DNA from: Nitrospirota bacterium
GTDB taxonomy: Bacteria; Nitrospirota; Thermodesulfovibrionia; UBA6902
Direction: 5' to 3'
Assembly (NCBI GenBank): GCA_016234115.1
Contig: JACRHD010000001.1
Location: 1 to 46,917, forward strand
DNA: 46,917 bases
Below are positions 8,404 through 18,286 of the stretch, in pieces; the stretch's first letter is position 1; each line of letters opens with the position of its first letter. The notes under the pieces are model-generated. The model was given only the letters and a program-made list of their open reading frames with translations. It made no database searches and was not told the origin of the DNA. Position numbers and translations under genes: made by a program.

Positions 8404-9111
8404 ATGAAAAAAATATTTATCGCAGCAGTGATCATCGCAATGGTTTCAGGGTTTTCCCTGCAGGCGCATTCCGCTCTGTACAATCGCGGTACGGACAGTC
8501 TGGGCAACAGTCTGATCTATGACAGCGACCTCGATATTACATGGTATGACTATTCACATCCCCTGGCACTCTGGCAGGAGCAGGTGGACTGGGCTAATGC
8601 CCTGGATGTAGACTTCGACGGGACGCATTATACAGACTGGCGTTTGCCGACGACGGTAGATGGTCCATATGTCGGCGGGTATGACGGGACTACTACCGGC
8701 GGTTACAACGTAACAAGCAGCGAGATGGGTCATCTATTTTATACGGAGCTGGGAAATATTGCGTACTACGCGACAGACGGGACCTCCCCTCAACCGGGCT
8801 GGGGCTTGTCCAGCACAGGCGACTTTCAGAATCTGGAGCCGTACTACTACTGGGCGGGGCCGGAGAATGCAAACCCAAGGCCTGACAGCGCATGGAGCTT
8901 CAGCTTCAACTATGGCCTGCAGTACGCGCGTTATAAATCGTACAGTTACTATGCCCTTGCTGTGCGCCCCGGAGATGTGACCGCCGGGATGACAGCCGCA
9001 GGCGCAATTGCGCCGGAACCGGTAAGCTCTATCCTCTTTTTGACCGGTATATCAACGTTTGGAATCAGGCGGTTATGGAAGAAAAGGCATTTCCTGCCGC
9101 CTTCCTCCTGA
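8404..9111 (+). CDS. DUF1566-type PEP-CTERM exported protein
   Basis: This 235-residue secreted protein has a signal peptide (MKKIFIAAVIIAMVSGFSLQ, cleavage near AHSA). The DUF1566-like segment includes DSDLDITWYDYSHPLALWQE, DWANAL, HYTDWRLPT, and later YYYWAGPENANPRPDSAWSF and YALAVRPG. A C-terminal PEP-CTERM tag has APEP (near 208), then a hydrophobic helix SSILFLTGISTFG and basic RRLWKKR. PEP-CTERM proteins are cut by an exosortase and delivered to the cell surface or matrix, so the genome should encode exosortase elsewhere. The ATG at 8404 is preferred over one 9 bases upstream because of the GCAGGTGA spacing and the signal peptide start. It appears monocistronic. Confidence 0.88.
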   Translation: MKKIFIAAVIIAMVSGFSLQAHSALYNRGTDSLGNSLIYDSDLDITWYDYSHPLALWQEQVDWANALDVDFDGTHYTDWRLPTTVDGPYVGGYDGTTTGGYNVTSSEMGHLFYTELGNIAYYATDGTSPQPGWGLSSTGDFQNLEPYYYWAGPENANPRPDSAWSFSFNYGLQYARYKSYSYYALAVRPGDVTAGMTAAGAIAPEPVSSILFLTGISTFGIRRLWKKRHFLPPSS

Positions 9112-9157
9112 TCCTCGTCCTTCTCTCTTCCTCCGAAAAGACAGGCGCCCCTCCTAC

Positions 9158-9189
9158 ACCACCCGCATATAGACCACGTACCGGGTGGT
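9158..9189 (+). terminator. hairpin downstream of the PEP-CTERM gene
   Basis: ACCACCCG (9158-9165) and CGGGTGGT (9182-9189) form a perfect 8-bp stem with a 16-base loop. No T-run follows. The rest of 9112-9387 shows no supported gene. Confidence 0.35.
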
Positions 9190-9387
9190 CCGGTTTATTG
9201 AACTGCATCAACAATCAGTCTCGGAAGTCCATCAACTGCTGCCTCTCGACCGTTGAACAGTTAGCGGTCAGGGAGCTGACGGTTTTCTTTACACAAGCCG
9301 CCTAATATCCTAAGCTTTCTGTCGCCTTTCTTTACACATAATATAGGTGGCCTTTAAAATATCGCGTTGTTTCAAATGGTTTCAAGT

Positions 9388-9403
9388 CGGCACAGATATT
9401 GCA
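9388..9403 (+). promoter_or_regulatory. sigma-54-type (-24/-12) promoter for the small lipoprotein
   Basis: CGGCACAGATATTGCA has the GG at 9389-9390 and the GC at 9401-9402 separated by exactly 10 bases. It matches the TGGCAC-N5-TTGCA consensus except for the first base. Transcription would start near 9413, about 90 bases before the ATG at 9502. A sigma-54 promoter requires an enhancer-binding activator. No binding site for one was identified. Confidence 0.6.
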
Positions 9404-9448
9404 TTTTATAACTTAAAATCCCATCACTTTTAAGATGTCTATATTGTC

Positions 9449-9483
9449 ATGCCTGCCATCATGAATCACACACGTGCAGGCAT
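9449..9483 (+). promoter_or_regulatory. leader hairpin upstream of the small lipoprotein start
   Basis: ATGCCTGC (9449-9456) and GCAGGCAT (9476-9483) are a perfect 8-bp inverted repeat with a 19-base loop. The 3' arm ends just before the Shine-Dalgarno GGAGGGAGG. It could influence translation. Function is inferred only from its position. Confidence 0.4.
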
Positions 9484-9501
9484 TGTCAGGAGGGAGGAAC
9501 C

Positions 9502-9687
9502 ATGAAAATTCTATTGATAATCATGCTGGCGCTCATGACGTCAGGCTGCGGAGGGGTCTATTCCCTGTCGCAAGATGACCGGGAACTCATGATAAACGCC
9601 CTGCATGAAAACCAGCCGATAGTGCTGATGGTGCATGACGTAGATGAGAAGCAGAATTTGTACGGGTTGAAGCGTCCTTCCCCTTAA
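9502..9687 (+). CDS. small predicted lipoprotein
   Basis: This 61-residue protein has a short hydrophobic N-terminus (MKILLIIMLALMTSGC) ending in an acceptable lipobox (TSG-C16), which predicts lipid attachment. The mature part (GGVYSLSQDDRELMINALHE and beyond) has no domain I recognise. The ribosome-binding site GGAGGGAGGAACC is strong. It is one of the few genes here with a clear sigma-54-type promoter, so it is probably made in response to a specific signal. It converges on the FKBP gene. Confidence 0.7.
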   Translation: MKILLIIMLALMTSGCGGVYSLSQDDRELMINALHENQPIVLMVHDVDEKQNLYGLKRPSP

Positions 9688-9713
9688 CTACTGACTTCTT
9701 GCTGTCGTCTTTA

Positions 9714-10436
9714 TTACTTGCCCTCTGAAGCGGCGTCTTTAGCGGACTCTATTGAAATCAACTCCACTTCAAAAATCAGGGCCGAATTGGGACTTATATC
9801 GCGACCGGCCCCTTTTTCGCCGTAAGCGAGATTGGCCGGGATGAAAAGTTGCCATTTGGAGCCCGTCTTCATAAGCTGCAAGGCCTCCACCCAGCCAGGG
9901 ATCACTCCGCTCACCGGGAAAGTCACCGGGTCGCCGTGAGAGTGTTTGTGAGAATTGTCGAATTCGGTCCCGTTTACCAGAGTGCCGATATAGTGCACGG
10001 AAACCGTGTCGGTAGCCTTCGGCTTTTCACCCGTGCCTTCGGTTATTATCTTGTATTGTAATCCGCTCGGCAGGGTGACGACGCCCTCTTTCTTCTTGTT
10101 TTCGGCTAAGAAGTCTTCTCCCTCTTTTTTGTTTTTCTCAGAGAGTTCTTTTAACTGTGCAGTCTGCTTGGCCATCATTTCATTTCTGAAAATTGTCATC
10201 GCATCGCGCAGCTCCTGCTCGGTCATGAGCTGCGTGCCTCCGGTGTACGCGTCCTTGAGCCCCTTCATGAGCAGGTCGGTATCAACGTCTATGGACTGTT
10301 TTTTTAAACTGTTTCCTATATCCATGCCGATGCCGTAGCTCACCTTTTCCCTTTGTGTCTTCAGGGCGGCGTCATCCGCCGCATAAGCCGCGCCTGCCGC
10401 AAAAAGTATTGATATGACAGCCATACGAAATTTCAT
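9714..10436 (-). CDS. periplasmic FKBP-type peptidyl-prolyl isomerase (FkpA/Mip-like)
   Basis: This 240-residue protein has a signal peptide ending near AAYAADD. A helical N-terminal dimerisation domain spans about 25-115 (KVSYGIGMDIGNSLKKQ, DTDLLMKGLKDAY), a long charged helix follows, and an FKBP catalytic domain covers about 125-230 (LPSGLQYKIITEGTGEKP, VHYIGTLVNGTEFDNS, VIPGWVEALQLMKTGSKW, IPANLAYGEKGAG, LIFEVELISI). It catalyses proline isomerisation and acts as a folding chaperone in the periplasm. The order of domains and the length match the FkpA/Mip group. It appears monocistronic. Confidence 0.94.
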   Translation of the reverse strand: MKFRMAVISILFAAGAAYAADDAALKTQREKVSYGIGMDIGNSLKKQSIDVDTDLLMKGLKDAYTGGTQLMTEQELRDAMTIFRNEMMAKQTAQLKELSEKNKKEGEDFLAENKKKEGVVTLPSGLQYKIITEGTGEKPKATDTVSVHYIGTLVNGTEFDNSHKHSHGDPVTFPVSGVIPGWVEALQLMKTGSKWQLFIPANLAYGEKGAGRDISPNSALIFEVELISIESAKDAASEGK

Positions 10437-10578
10437 GAATCCTCCCGGTTTTTCAATAATGTATGCGGAATATTATAAACGCGCTGCCCCGAATTGTCCA
10501 TAGGCGATCTGGTCCCTGATTCACCATCAAGAGACAAGCCACAGAGGGCACAGCCAATGCGGCATGCTTTACATCGGG

Positions 10579-10776
10579 TTATAATATTTCTTTGGCTTTC
10601 CTGAAAAGGCCGTCCAGTTTCCTGGTCTCATCGGCGGCCAGCCTGAGCAGCCCGGCTATTTCTTTTTCTCCAAGAGACCCAGCCTTTTCAGCCCATTCCT
10701 CGTAAGTTTTTACATGGGCGCTGTTGTGCTCCATCCAGTGTTCAAGGAGATGTCTCAGTTTTTCCAGTTCAGTCAT
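10579..10776 (-). CDS. small conserved helical protein, DUF8180-like
   Basis: This 65-residue, wholly helical protein has HLLEHWMEHNSAHVKTYEEW, rich in His with regular spacing, then an acidic and basic helix ending KAKEIL. Similar short proteins with an HWxEHNxxH pattern occur in many anaerobes (DUF8180-like), function unknown. The ordered His residues suggest metal binding, which is inference. The ATG is preceded by GGAGGACAC on the minus strand. A His-rich metal permease lies about 600 bases away on the same strand, but the genes are separated by a pseudogene on the other strand. Confidence 0.65.
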   Translation of the reverse strand: MTELEKLRHLLEHWMEHNSAHVKTYEEWAEKAGSLGEKEIAGLLRLAADETRKLDGLFRKAKEIL

Positions 10777-10842
10777 ATATGTGTCCTCCGTGAATCATAA
10801 GCCTCAAGGCAGATACGAGAAAATTATACCACATGGAAAGAG

Positions 10843-10870
10843 CAGCGATCAGGAGTCAGCAGTCAGCGAT
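10843..10870. repeat. four-unit 7-bp tandem array
   Basis: CAGCGAT, CAGGAGT, CAGCAGT and CAGCGAT follow in exact 7-base register. The array directly precedes the multicopper oxidase remnant and may mark the break point where its 5' part was lost. Confidence 0.7.
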
Positions 10871-10872
10871 CG

Positions 10873-11275
10873 ATTGACAGAGGCAACGAGTCGGTCAATG
10901 ACGGAGTCAACCTGCGCTTCCCGAGCGGCTCAGCTCTTGCGTGGGGAAACCGGGACTATGATATCAACCTCCTGGTGGCCGACAAGGCATGGGGCCAGGC
11001 TGGAAATGGCCAGCTCTGGTTCAATACCCAGAACCTCGACGGCTTTCTGGGCGATCGGCGGACAGGTTGAGACCTGGAGCATTAAAGGCGGCGGAGGCTG
11101 GGACCATCCTGTCCACGCCCACTTCGAAGAGGGAGTGGTCCTCTCGCGAAATGGGAAAGAGCCTCCCGCGTGGGAGAAGTGGGACGCCCAGGACCCGACC
11201 AACCTCGTGCTTCTGCCTGCGGTTGAGCCCGGCTGGGATGGGGTCGAATTTAAACCGTCCTTTATGGACCATTGA
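10873..11275 (+). pseudogene. multicopper oxidase remnant with internal deletion and frame change
   Basis: Two frames encode separate pieces of one multicopper oxidase. Frame 1, ending at TGA 11068-11070, gives NDGVNLRFPSGSALAWGNRD, then LLVADKAWGQAGNGQLWFNT and NLDGFLGDRRT. Frame 2, from about 11062 to TGA 11273-11275, gives VETWSIKGGGGWDHPVHAHF and EEGVVLSRNGKEPPAWEKW. The HPVHAHFEEG segment is the C-terminal copper-binding block. The cupredoxin domain normally found between the two pieces is missing, and so is the N-terminus. The gene is a decayed copy of an exported laccase-like oxidase. The identification is by motif recognition. Confidence 0.75.
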
Positions 11276-11323
11276 TTCCTCCCGAAAGCGGTGGGATTAG
11301 AACATAGAGGAGTAGGCTAAAGA

Positions 11324-11354
11324 AAAGAGGGCTGCCTGAAGCAGCCCTCTTTTT
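11324..11354. terminator. strong bidirectional intrinsic terminator
   Basis: AAAGAGGGCTGC (11324-11335) pairs with GCAGCCCTCTTT (11341-11352) around a 5-base loop and runs into TTTT. On the minus strand the same stem ends in TTTTC-TTT. It separates the oxidase remnant from the convergent permease gene. Confidence 0.88.
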
Positions 11355-11390
11355 ATCTGTGCTTATCAGCGTTCATCTGCGTCCTGTTTA

Positions 11391-12104
11391 TTATAGCCCG
11401 AAAAGCAGGATCGATACCCCGCAGCAGCATATGATGGCCCCGGCTATGGCGTGAGTATATTTCTCCATTCTTCCGGATGGGAGGATATTGATCCCGAAAT
11501 ATGAAGTCAGGACGACCCCCAGCATGGTAAGGACCGTCATTATCCCGAAGACACCGGTAACCAGAGACAGGGCGAGGAAACTGTTTTTTGCAGCGGGATA
11601 CATGAGCATTGGGATCAATGGTTCACAGGGGCCGAGGATGAAAATTATAAAGAGCACCCACGGGGTCATATTCTTCCTTTCCTTCGCTTCATGAGCGTGC
11701 ATGTGTTCGTCGGCATGGCTATGGACGTGCGCGTGGTTGCCTTCCTCTTCGTGAGCGTGAACGTGCTCGTGGGTTTTGTTCTTGTAGGCCTTCCGCATTC
11801 CCCAGGCAAAATATATTAACCCGAACGTGATGAGTACCCACGTCGCCAGGCTGCCGCGAAAGGATTCGAAGGCCTCGACCTTTGATACCGCAAGTCCGAA
11901 CATTATCCCCAGCGCCCCCAGCAACACAGAGCCCAGCACATGCCCGACGCCGCAGAGGACGGTAACAAATGTCGTCTTGCGCAGCGACCATTTACCCGAG
12001 CGTGCCATTGCGATGAACGGCAGGTAATGGTCGGGGCCGAGGAGTGTATGGAAGAAGCCTATCGATGCCGCGGCTGTTAAAAGTACCAATAATTCTTCAG
12101 TCAT
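11391..12104 (-). CDS. NicO/RcnA-like divalent-metal permease with His-rich loop
   Basis: This 237-residue inner-membrane protein has about six hydrophobic segments. The first carries FFHTLLGPDHYLPF, where an HxxxGPDH-like motif resembles the metal-binding helix of nickel/cobalt transporters. A cytosolic loop at about 112-138 contains some fourteen histidines (THEHVHAHEEEGNHAHVHSH and onwards), as in RcnA-type exporters. A second half (FIIFILGPCEPLIPMLMYPA) adds a GPCEP motif. Transport of nickel, cobalt or another divalent metal is the likely role. Direction cannot be decided, and the UreH/TauE-like branch is an alternative family label. Confidence 0.7.
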   Translation of the reverse strand: MTEELLVLLTAAASIGFFHTLLGPDHYLPFIAMARSGKWSLRKTTFVTVLCGVGHVLGSVLLGALGIMFGLAVSKVEAFESFRGSLATWVLITFGLIYFAWGMRKAYKNKTHEHVHAHEEEGNHAHVHSHADEHMHAHEAKERKNMTPWVLFIIFILGPCEPLIPMLMYPAAKNSFLALSLVTGVFGIMTVLTMLGVVLTSYFGINILPSGRMEKYTHAIAGAIICCCGVSILLFGL

Positions 12105-12149
12105 TTGTACACCTCACGAAATTTATTAGCGATGACCCGTCACAAGATT

Positions 12150-12279
12150 CGTCATTCCCGAGGTCTTAATCGGGAATCCACCTTTCGACCCTTCGCAAGC
12201 TCAGGGGCTCAGGGTGTCACACTTGTCATGGTGAGCTTGTCGAACCATGGATTCCCGCTTACTGACTGCGGGAATGACG
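12150..12279. repeat. dispersed repeat of the GTCATTCCCG...CGGGAATGAC type
   Basis: GTCATTCCCG (12151-12160) and CGGGAATGAC (12269-12278) are the inverted ends. Inside are CGGGAATCCA, GGATTCCCG, and CAAGCTCAGGG/GAGCTTGTCGAACCATG segments common in intergenic repeats of many bacteria. A related element lies at 32329-32430. Confidence 0.65.
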
Positions 12280-12312
12280 ATGCTTATCTTAAGTCTTATT
12301 TTTTTGAACCAT

Positions 12313-12370
12313 AAAAAAAAAAGCCACGAATGCTTTTCGGCGTTCTCGCCGTTTAAGCCTTCGTGGCTTT
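12313..12370 (-). terminator. intrinsic terminator of ssrA
   Basis: On the minus strand AAAGCCACGAA pairs with TTCGTGGCTTT and is followed by a run of T. An inner CGGCG/CGCCG hairpin sits in the loop. It lies about 50 bases beyond the 3' end of tmRNA. Confidence 0.8.
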
Positions 12371-12416
12371 GCTACAAGATATAAATAACACAGGCAACAG
12401 CGCTGTGTCAAGAGAC

Positions 12417-12763
<347 letters not shown>

Positions 12764-12793
12764 TGACAAGTACATTATAACATAAGCAGTATA

Positions 12794-13026
12794 GTGACAA
12801 GTAACAAGTGACAGGTGACAAGTAAAAGGTAATTTTATAAGCCGCGTAAGCCTTCATCAGTTATGAGTTGTCTCTTTGCGCCGGAAAGAAACCCACCTCT
12901 TGCCCCTCCCATGAGGGGACCTTGTCTTTATTCCCCTCTTGAAGGGTGCAGGGGTGTGTTAAAACTCGTAAACTGAATGGATACTAAGCCGCTTGTCACT
13001 TGTCACTTGTTACCCGTTACTTTCTT
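12794..13026. repeat. inverted pair of 7-bp tandem arrays
   Basis: GTGACAA, GTAACAA, GTGACAG, GTGACAA and GTAAAAG run in exact register from 12794 to 12828. CTTGTCA, CTTGTCA, CTTGTTA, CCCGTTA and CTTTCTT run from 12992 to 13026 as the inverse. They face each other across about 160 bases that also contain GCCCCTCCCATGAGGGG and C/G-rich repeat pieces but no gene. The second array ends 20 bases before the rhomboid start. Confidence 0.75.
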
Positions 13027-13046
13027 TATGATATACTTCCCTTAAA

Positions 13047-13715
13047 ATGATCCCCCTGAAAGACGACAACCCCGTAAGCATATTTCCTTTTGTGACTATC
13101 GGCCTGATCGCAGCCAATGCCGCGGGGCTGGTCCTGCAAATTATCTCTCCTCTGGGTCCGCAGCGGGTCGCATTCGCTTACGGGGCAATTCCAAGCGTCC
13201 TTTTGACCTTCAGCTCCGCTCAGCCGATCCATCCAGTTCTCACCATATTCACGTCGATGTTCATGCACGGGGGGCTCCTGCATCTTGCGACAAATATGCT
13301 CTATCTCTGGATATTCGGGAACAATATTGAAGACAAACTCGGGCATGTGAGGTTTACGGTATTTTATCTTCTCTGCGGCGTCGCTGCATCCTACGCCCAC
13401 GCAATAACCGACCCCTCGTCCCGCATCCCCATGATAGGCGCCAGCGGCGCTGTCTCGGGGGTACTGGGAGCTTATCTGTATCTCTTTCCCCAGGCCCGCA
13501 TACACACCCTGATATTTTTCGGCTTCTTTGTACAGGTAGTAAAACTTCCCGCTATTTTCGTTATAGGCCTCTGGATATTATTCCAATTCCTGAACGGACT
13601 TATAAGCAGGGGGTTTGCGGGACAGAGCGGCGTGGCATGGTTTGCTCATATCGGCGGTTTTCTTGCCGGCCTTCTATTGATAATGCTTGTTTTCAGGGTC
13701 AAGAGGAGAAAATAA
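13047..13715 (+). CDS. rhomboid-family intramembrane serine protease
   Basis: This 222-residue inner-membrane protease has about six transmembrane helices. The catalytic Ser133 is in GASGAVSG and His201 in WFAHIGGFLAG. H79 and N83 in LLHLATNMLYLWIFG stabilise the oxyanion, and the HG segment before it (FMHGG) is typical. It cleaves membrane-anchored substrates within the bilayer; substrates are unknown. The start at 13047 has little ribosome-binding sequence because a heptamer array and a T-rich stretch lie immediately upstream. The gene runs toward groES but is separated by more than 100 bases and an independent promoter. Confidence 0.93.
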   Translation: MIPLKDDNPVSIFPFVTIGLIAANAAGLVLQIISPLGPQRVAFAYGAIPSVLLTFSSAQPIHPVLTIFTSMFMHGGLLHLATNMLYLWIFGNNIEDKLGHVRFTVFYLLCGVAASYAHAITDPSSRIPMIGASGAVSGVLGAYLYLFPQARIHTLIFFGFFVQVVKLPAIFVIGLWILFQFLNGLISRGFAGQSGVAWFAHIGGFLAGLLLIMLVFRVKRRK

Positions 13716-13794
13716 ATTTTGAGAAAAAGCCCTGTAACCGGAAATATTTTTCCGTATCTTTCAAAAATAATTATTTTTTTGTTAGAATATCGCC

Positions 13795-13822
13795 TTGTTT
13801 TATTGATGTGTTGTGCTATCAT
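13795..13822 (+). promoter_or_regulatory. sigma-70 promoter of groESL
   Basis: TTGTTT (13795-13800), a 16-base spacer and TATCAT (13817-13822) place the transcription start inside the CIRCE operator. That is the usual arrangement for HrcA repression. Confidence 0.6.
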
Positions 13823-13823
13823 A

Positions 13824-13850
13824 TTAGCACTCACGGTGTTAGAATGCTAA
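13824..13850 (+). promoter_or_regulatory. CIRCE operator (HrcA site)
   Basis: TTAGCACTC (13824-13832), a 9-base spacer and GAATGCTAA (13842-13850) match the CIRCE consensus TTAGCACTC-N9-GAGTGCTAA at 17 of 18 arm positions. HrcA should repress groESL here under non-stress conditions. hrcA itself is not in the window. Confidence 0.93.
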
Positions 13851-13915
13851 CATTGACGGTGTTTCGTCAATAATAAAAAAACAAATTCAACCTTAAAAAG
13901 AAAGGAGATACAATT

Positions 13916-14206
13916 ATGAAATTCAAACCGTTAAGAGACAGGGTGCTGGTGAAATACTCTGATGAGCCGGAAAAGAGTTCAGGGGGTCTTTATATTCCCG
14001 ATTCGGCAAAAGAGAAGCCGCAAAAAGGAGAAATCGTCGCGGTAGGACCGGGCAAGATTACCGAAGACGGCAAGCTGCAGAAAATGGAACTGAAGGTGGG
14101 AGATGTTGTGCTGTTCGAAAAATATTCAGGTTCCAAGATAAACATTGAGAACGAGGAATTTCTCATAATCAAGGAAGACGACGTCCTGGGGACGATAGAA
14201 AAATAA
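13916..14206 (+). CDS. groES: co-chaperonin GroES
   Basis: This 96-residue protein forms the heptameric lid of the GroEL cage. FKPLRDRVLVKYSDEPEKSS at the start, the mobile loop SSGGLYIPDSAKEKPQ (about 21-36), GEIVAVGPGKI and the end KEDDVLGTIEK all match the family, and the length is normal. A strong site AAAGAAAGGAGATACAATT precedes the ATG. groEL follows after 26 bases in the same CIRCE-controlled operon. Confidence 0.98.
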   Translation: MKFKPLRDRVLVKYSDEPEKSSGGLYIPDSAKEKPQKGEIVAVGPGKITEDGKLQKMELKVGDVVLFEKYSGSKINIENEEFLIIKEDDVLGTIEK

Positions 14207-14220
14207 ATACCTGTTTATAA

Positions 14221-15870
<1,650 letters not shown>

Positions 15871-15873
15871 AAA

Positions 15874-15908
15874 CAGAATTCAGAATACAGAATTCGGAAG
15901 TCGGAAGA
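15874..15908. repeat. five-unit 7-bp tandem array
   Basis: CAGAATT, CAGAATA, CAGAATT, CGGAAGT and CGGAAGA run in exact register between the groEL stop and its terminator. Confidence 0.75.
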
Positions 15909-15910
15909 GC

Positions 15911-15944
15911 AAAAAGGGTGAGGACAATTCCTCACCCTTTTTTT
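15911..15944 (+). terminator. intrinsic terminator of groESL
   Basis: AAAAAGGGTGAGG pairs with CCTCACCCTTTTT around ACAATT and is followed by further T. It is a textbook terminator. Confidence 0.92.
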
Positions 15945-15959
15945 GATGTTTTTTGTGTG

Positions 15960-16038
15960 TTTCGGGAGTCCCTCCCGAAACCGGTCCGGCTTATGCGTGC
16001 CGACAGCAGGATTTGATTTCGGGAAGGATTCCCGAAAT
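15960..16038. repeat. two related 9-10 bp-stem hairpins
   Basis: TTTCGGGAG-TCC-CTCCCGAAA (15960-15980) and ATTTCGGGAA-GGA-TTCCCGAAAT (16016-16038) are perfect hairpins sharing the TTTCGGGA arm. They look like REP units arranged as a pair. The rest of 15945-16186 shows no gene. Confidence 0.65.
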
Positions 16039-16186
16039 ACAGAAATTATTATCTTTCCCATTGCCCATGGCCTCTCGCCTTCTTTTTTTCAGTTGCGTTG
16101 TTATAAAAAATGTCCTATGATATCCTACAAAAGCAAAAATCATAGATAAAACCTGAAACAATTTATAAGGGCAAGGTGAGGAACAA

Positions 16187-18004
16187 ATGAAGAATATTTA
16201 TTTCATAGAAGCAAAATCACCGGGCGCTAATATATTCAGCAAATTCCCGATGCCGAGGATGGGCTCGATCCTGCTGGCGACCATTCTTAAAAATAAGGGC
16301 TATAACGCAAGGGCATTTATAGAGGACATTTCTGCCCCTGACTGGAAGCTGCTTGAGGACGCGGACCTCATCTGTATTTCTTCCATTACGTCCACCGCGC
16401 CGCGCGCCTTTCAGATTGCAGGAAAATTCAAAAAGTTGGGGATACCCGTCGCAATCGGCGGGCCGCATTCGACTTTTCTGCCGGAAGAGAGCCTTCAACA
16501 CGTCGATTACGTCGTCAGGGGGGAAGGCGAAGAGACTATTGTCGAGCTTGTTGAACATCTCGAAGCCGGCAAGCCGCTTGATTCGATAAAGGGTTTGTCC
16601 TTCAGGAGCAATGATCAGATAGTCCACAACCCGGACAGGGGCCTTATGAAGAATTTGGATGACGCGCCTGTCCCTGATTACGGCGTCGTATACAACTGGA
16701 ACAATCTGGTCGTGCCTGTTGCGACGTCGAGGGGATGCCCGTTTGCATGCAGGTTCTGTTCGGTCATCCAGATGTTCGGAAGACAATACAGGCATAAGAC
16801 AATAGACAGGATTATCGAAGAAATCAGGGCGGCGGCTTCATATAAACCACGGCATGTGTTTTTTATCGACGACAATTTTGCCGCAAACAAAAAGAGGACC
16901 AAAGAATTGCTGCGTACCATGATCGCGAACAATATAAAGATACAGTGGAGCGCGCAGGTGAGGACCGATATCACAAAGGACGTCGAGCTTGTCGAATTGA
17001 TGGCAAAGGCGGGATGCTTTGCGCTTTATATCGGATTTGAGTCGATCAACCCGAAGACATTGGCGCTTTACAACAAGGGACAGGGAATCGAAGACATCGA
17101 AAATTCCATCAGGCTGTTAAAAAAGCATTCCATAAATATTCACGGCATGTTCGTGTTAGGCTCCGACACTGATGATATCCAGACCATCAGGAAGACCCAG
17201 AGGTTTGCAAATAGGCTTGAGATAGAATCGATACAGTTCATGGTGCTTACCCCTCTGCCCGGAACCCCCGTGTTTGAAGAGATCAAGGAACAGGGGCGGC
17301 TCCTGCACACCGACTGGAGCAAGTACGACGCGCATCACGCGGTATTTGAGCCTAAACTGATGACCGCGGCCGAATTGCAGGTTGAGACGCTCAAGGCCAT
17401 GGGGAATTTTTATTCATGGTATTCCATCCTGCGCAATCTCTGGGAATGGGACTTCTTCTATTCATTCGTCGGTATATACGGGAAGAGATCGGTGAGAAAA
17501 TCGCTCTCCGACAGCAGGGACTATTTACAGAATGTGAAAGGTATCATATCGGTGAAGTTCGACGAGCAGACCGACAGGATCAGGCAGTACCTTGCACAAA
17601 AGAAGGGGACCAGGAGCATTGTTCTGAATACCTCCTCCCTTGAAAAAACAGAGTCAAGCTTTTTTTCAGCGTTTCTCAAGGAACTCGATAAGGAACTGGT
17701 CATCAGGAATGATGAATTCAGCATGCACAAGGACACGCTTGCCATCGCCCCTGTAGGTGAAAAACGGGAAGAGGGCCGCCTGAACGGACTCCTGTCGGAC
17801 ATCATCGAAAAATATAAAGACAGGCGAGATTCCGTAAAGGTGATAAATATAGAGTCGATATCGCTCTATAAGACATGCGTCAATATCGGGCTGCTGCTGA
17901 ACGTAAAATCCAGGAGGATCCGCAAGGCCTACGAGCATGCCCTCGAAAGCATCGGGGGGAACGAATTCGAGTGCAGCCAAGTGCTGGTGCTGGTGTCGCA
18001 GTAA
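16187..18004 (+). CDS. B12-binding radical SAM protein (stand-alone)
   Basis: This 605-residue protein has an N-terminal cobalamin-binding Rossmann domain (about 1-165: GSILLATILKNKGYNARAFI, DLICISSITSTAPRAFQIA, VAIGGPHSTFLPEE). A radical SAM core has C184-C188-C191 (SRGCPFACRFCSV) and HVFFIDDNFAANKKR. A C-terminal region of about 200 residues, partly charged, has no domain I recognise. Relatives act on lipids, tetrapyrroles or antibiotics. Here there is no operon partner, so no substrate can be inferred. AAGGTGAGGAACA precedes the ATG. It resembles the 4225-5652 enzyme only in domain plan. Confidence 0.87.
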   Translation: MKNIYFIEAKSPGANIFSKFPMPRMGSILLATILKNKGYNARAFIEDISAPDWKLLEDADLICISSITSTAPRAFQIAGKFKKLGIPVAIGGPHSTFLPEESLQHVDYVVRGEGEETIVELVEHLEAGKPLDSIKGLSFRSNDQIVHNPDRGLMKNLDDAPVPDYGVVYNWNNLVVPVATSRGCPFACRFCSVIQMFGRQYRHKTIDRIIEEIRAAASYKPRHVFFIDDNFAANKKRTKELLRTMIANNIKIQWSAQVRTDITKDVELVELMAKAGCFALYIGFESINPKTLALYNKGQGIEDIENSIRLLKKHSINIHGMFVLGSDTDDIQTIRKTQRFANRLEIESIQFMVLTPLPGTPVFEEIKEQGRLLHTDWSKYDAHHAVFEPKLMTAAELQVETLKAMGNFYSWYSILRNLWEWDFFYSFVGIYGKRSVRKSLSDSRDYLQNVKGIISVKFDEQTDRIRQYLAQKKGTRSIVLNTSSLEKTESSFFSAFLKELDKELVIRNDEFSMHKDTLAIAPVGEKREEGRLNGLLSDIIEKYKDRRDSVKVINIESISLYKTCVNIGLLLNVKSRRIRKAYEHALESIGGNEFECSQVLVLVSQ

Positions 18005-18019
18005 CAACGGGGTCTCTTG

Positions 18020-18087
18020 CCGGACGCTTTTCGGTTTCTTCGGAAAATCTCCCCTTCCCTCTCTGAAAAGAGGGGATTAATGTCCGG
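18020..18087. repeat. nested inverted repeat after the radical SAM gene
   Basis: Outer arms CCGGAC (18020-18025) and GTCCGG (18082-18087) enclose an imperfect inner stem, ATCTCCCCTT against AAGAGGGGAT. It may end the upstream transcript. It resembles the C-rich units at 18559 and 31836. Confidence 0.45.
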
Positions 18088-18286
18088 ACCCTATATTTGC
18101 GGGAGCAGACAATGTAACCGCTCAGAAGGTGTGAAAAAAATCATTTTCATTTAACACATGTCCATTTGATCGGTGAAAAACGACTCTCGATCACCGTTCA
18201 TTCGATGGAATGCAGTGATAACCCTTATGTTATTCAAACATCAGGGCAGTCTGAGCTTCCTTTTAGTTGTTTTATGTTCATTTTTT

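Noticed and set aside
9075-9305. A 76-codon frame overlapping the end of the PEP-CTERM gene
   Set aside because: It overlaps an established gene and a hairpin, and no motif or start signal supports it.
10724-11275. One 183-codon gene upstream of the terminator at 11324
   Set aside because: Only its last third matches a protein family. The first part runs through other features in a different frame from the true oxidase remnant.
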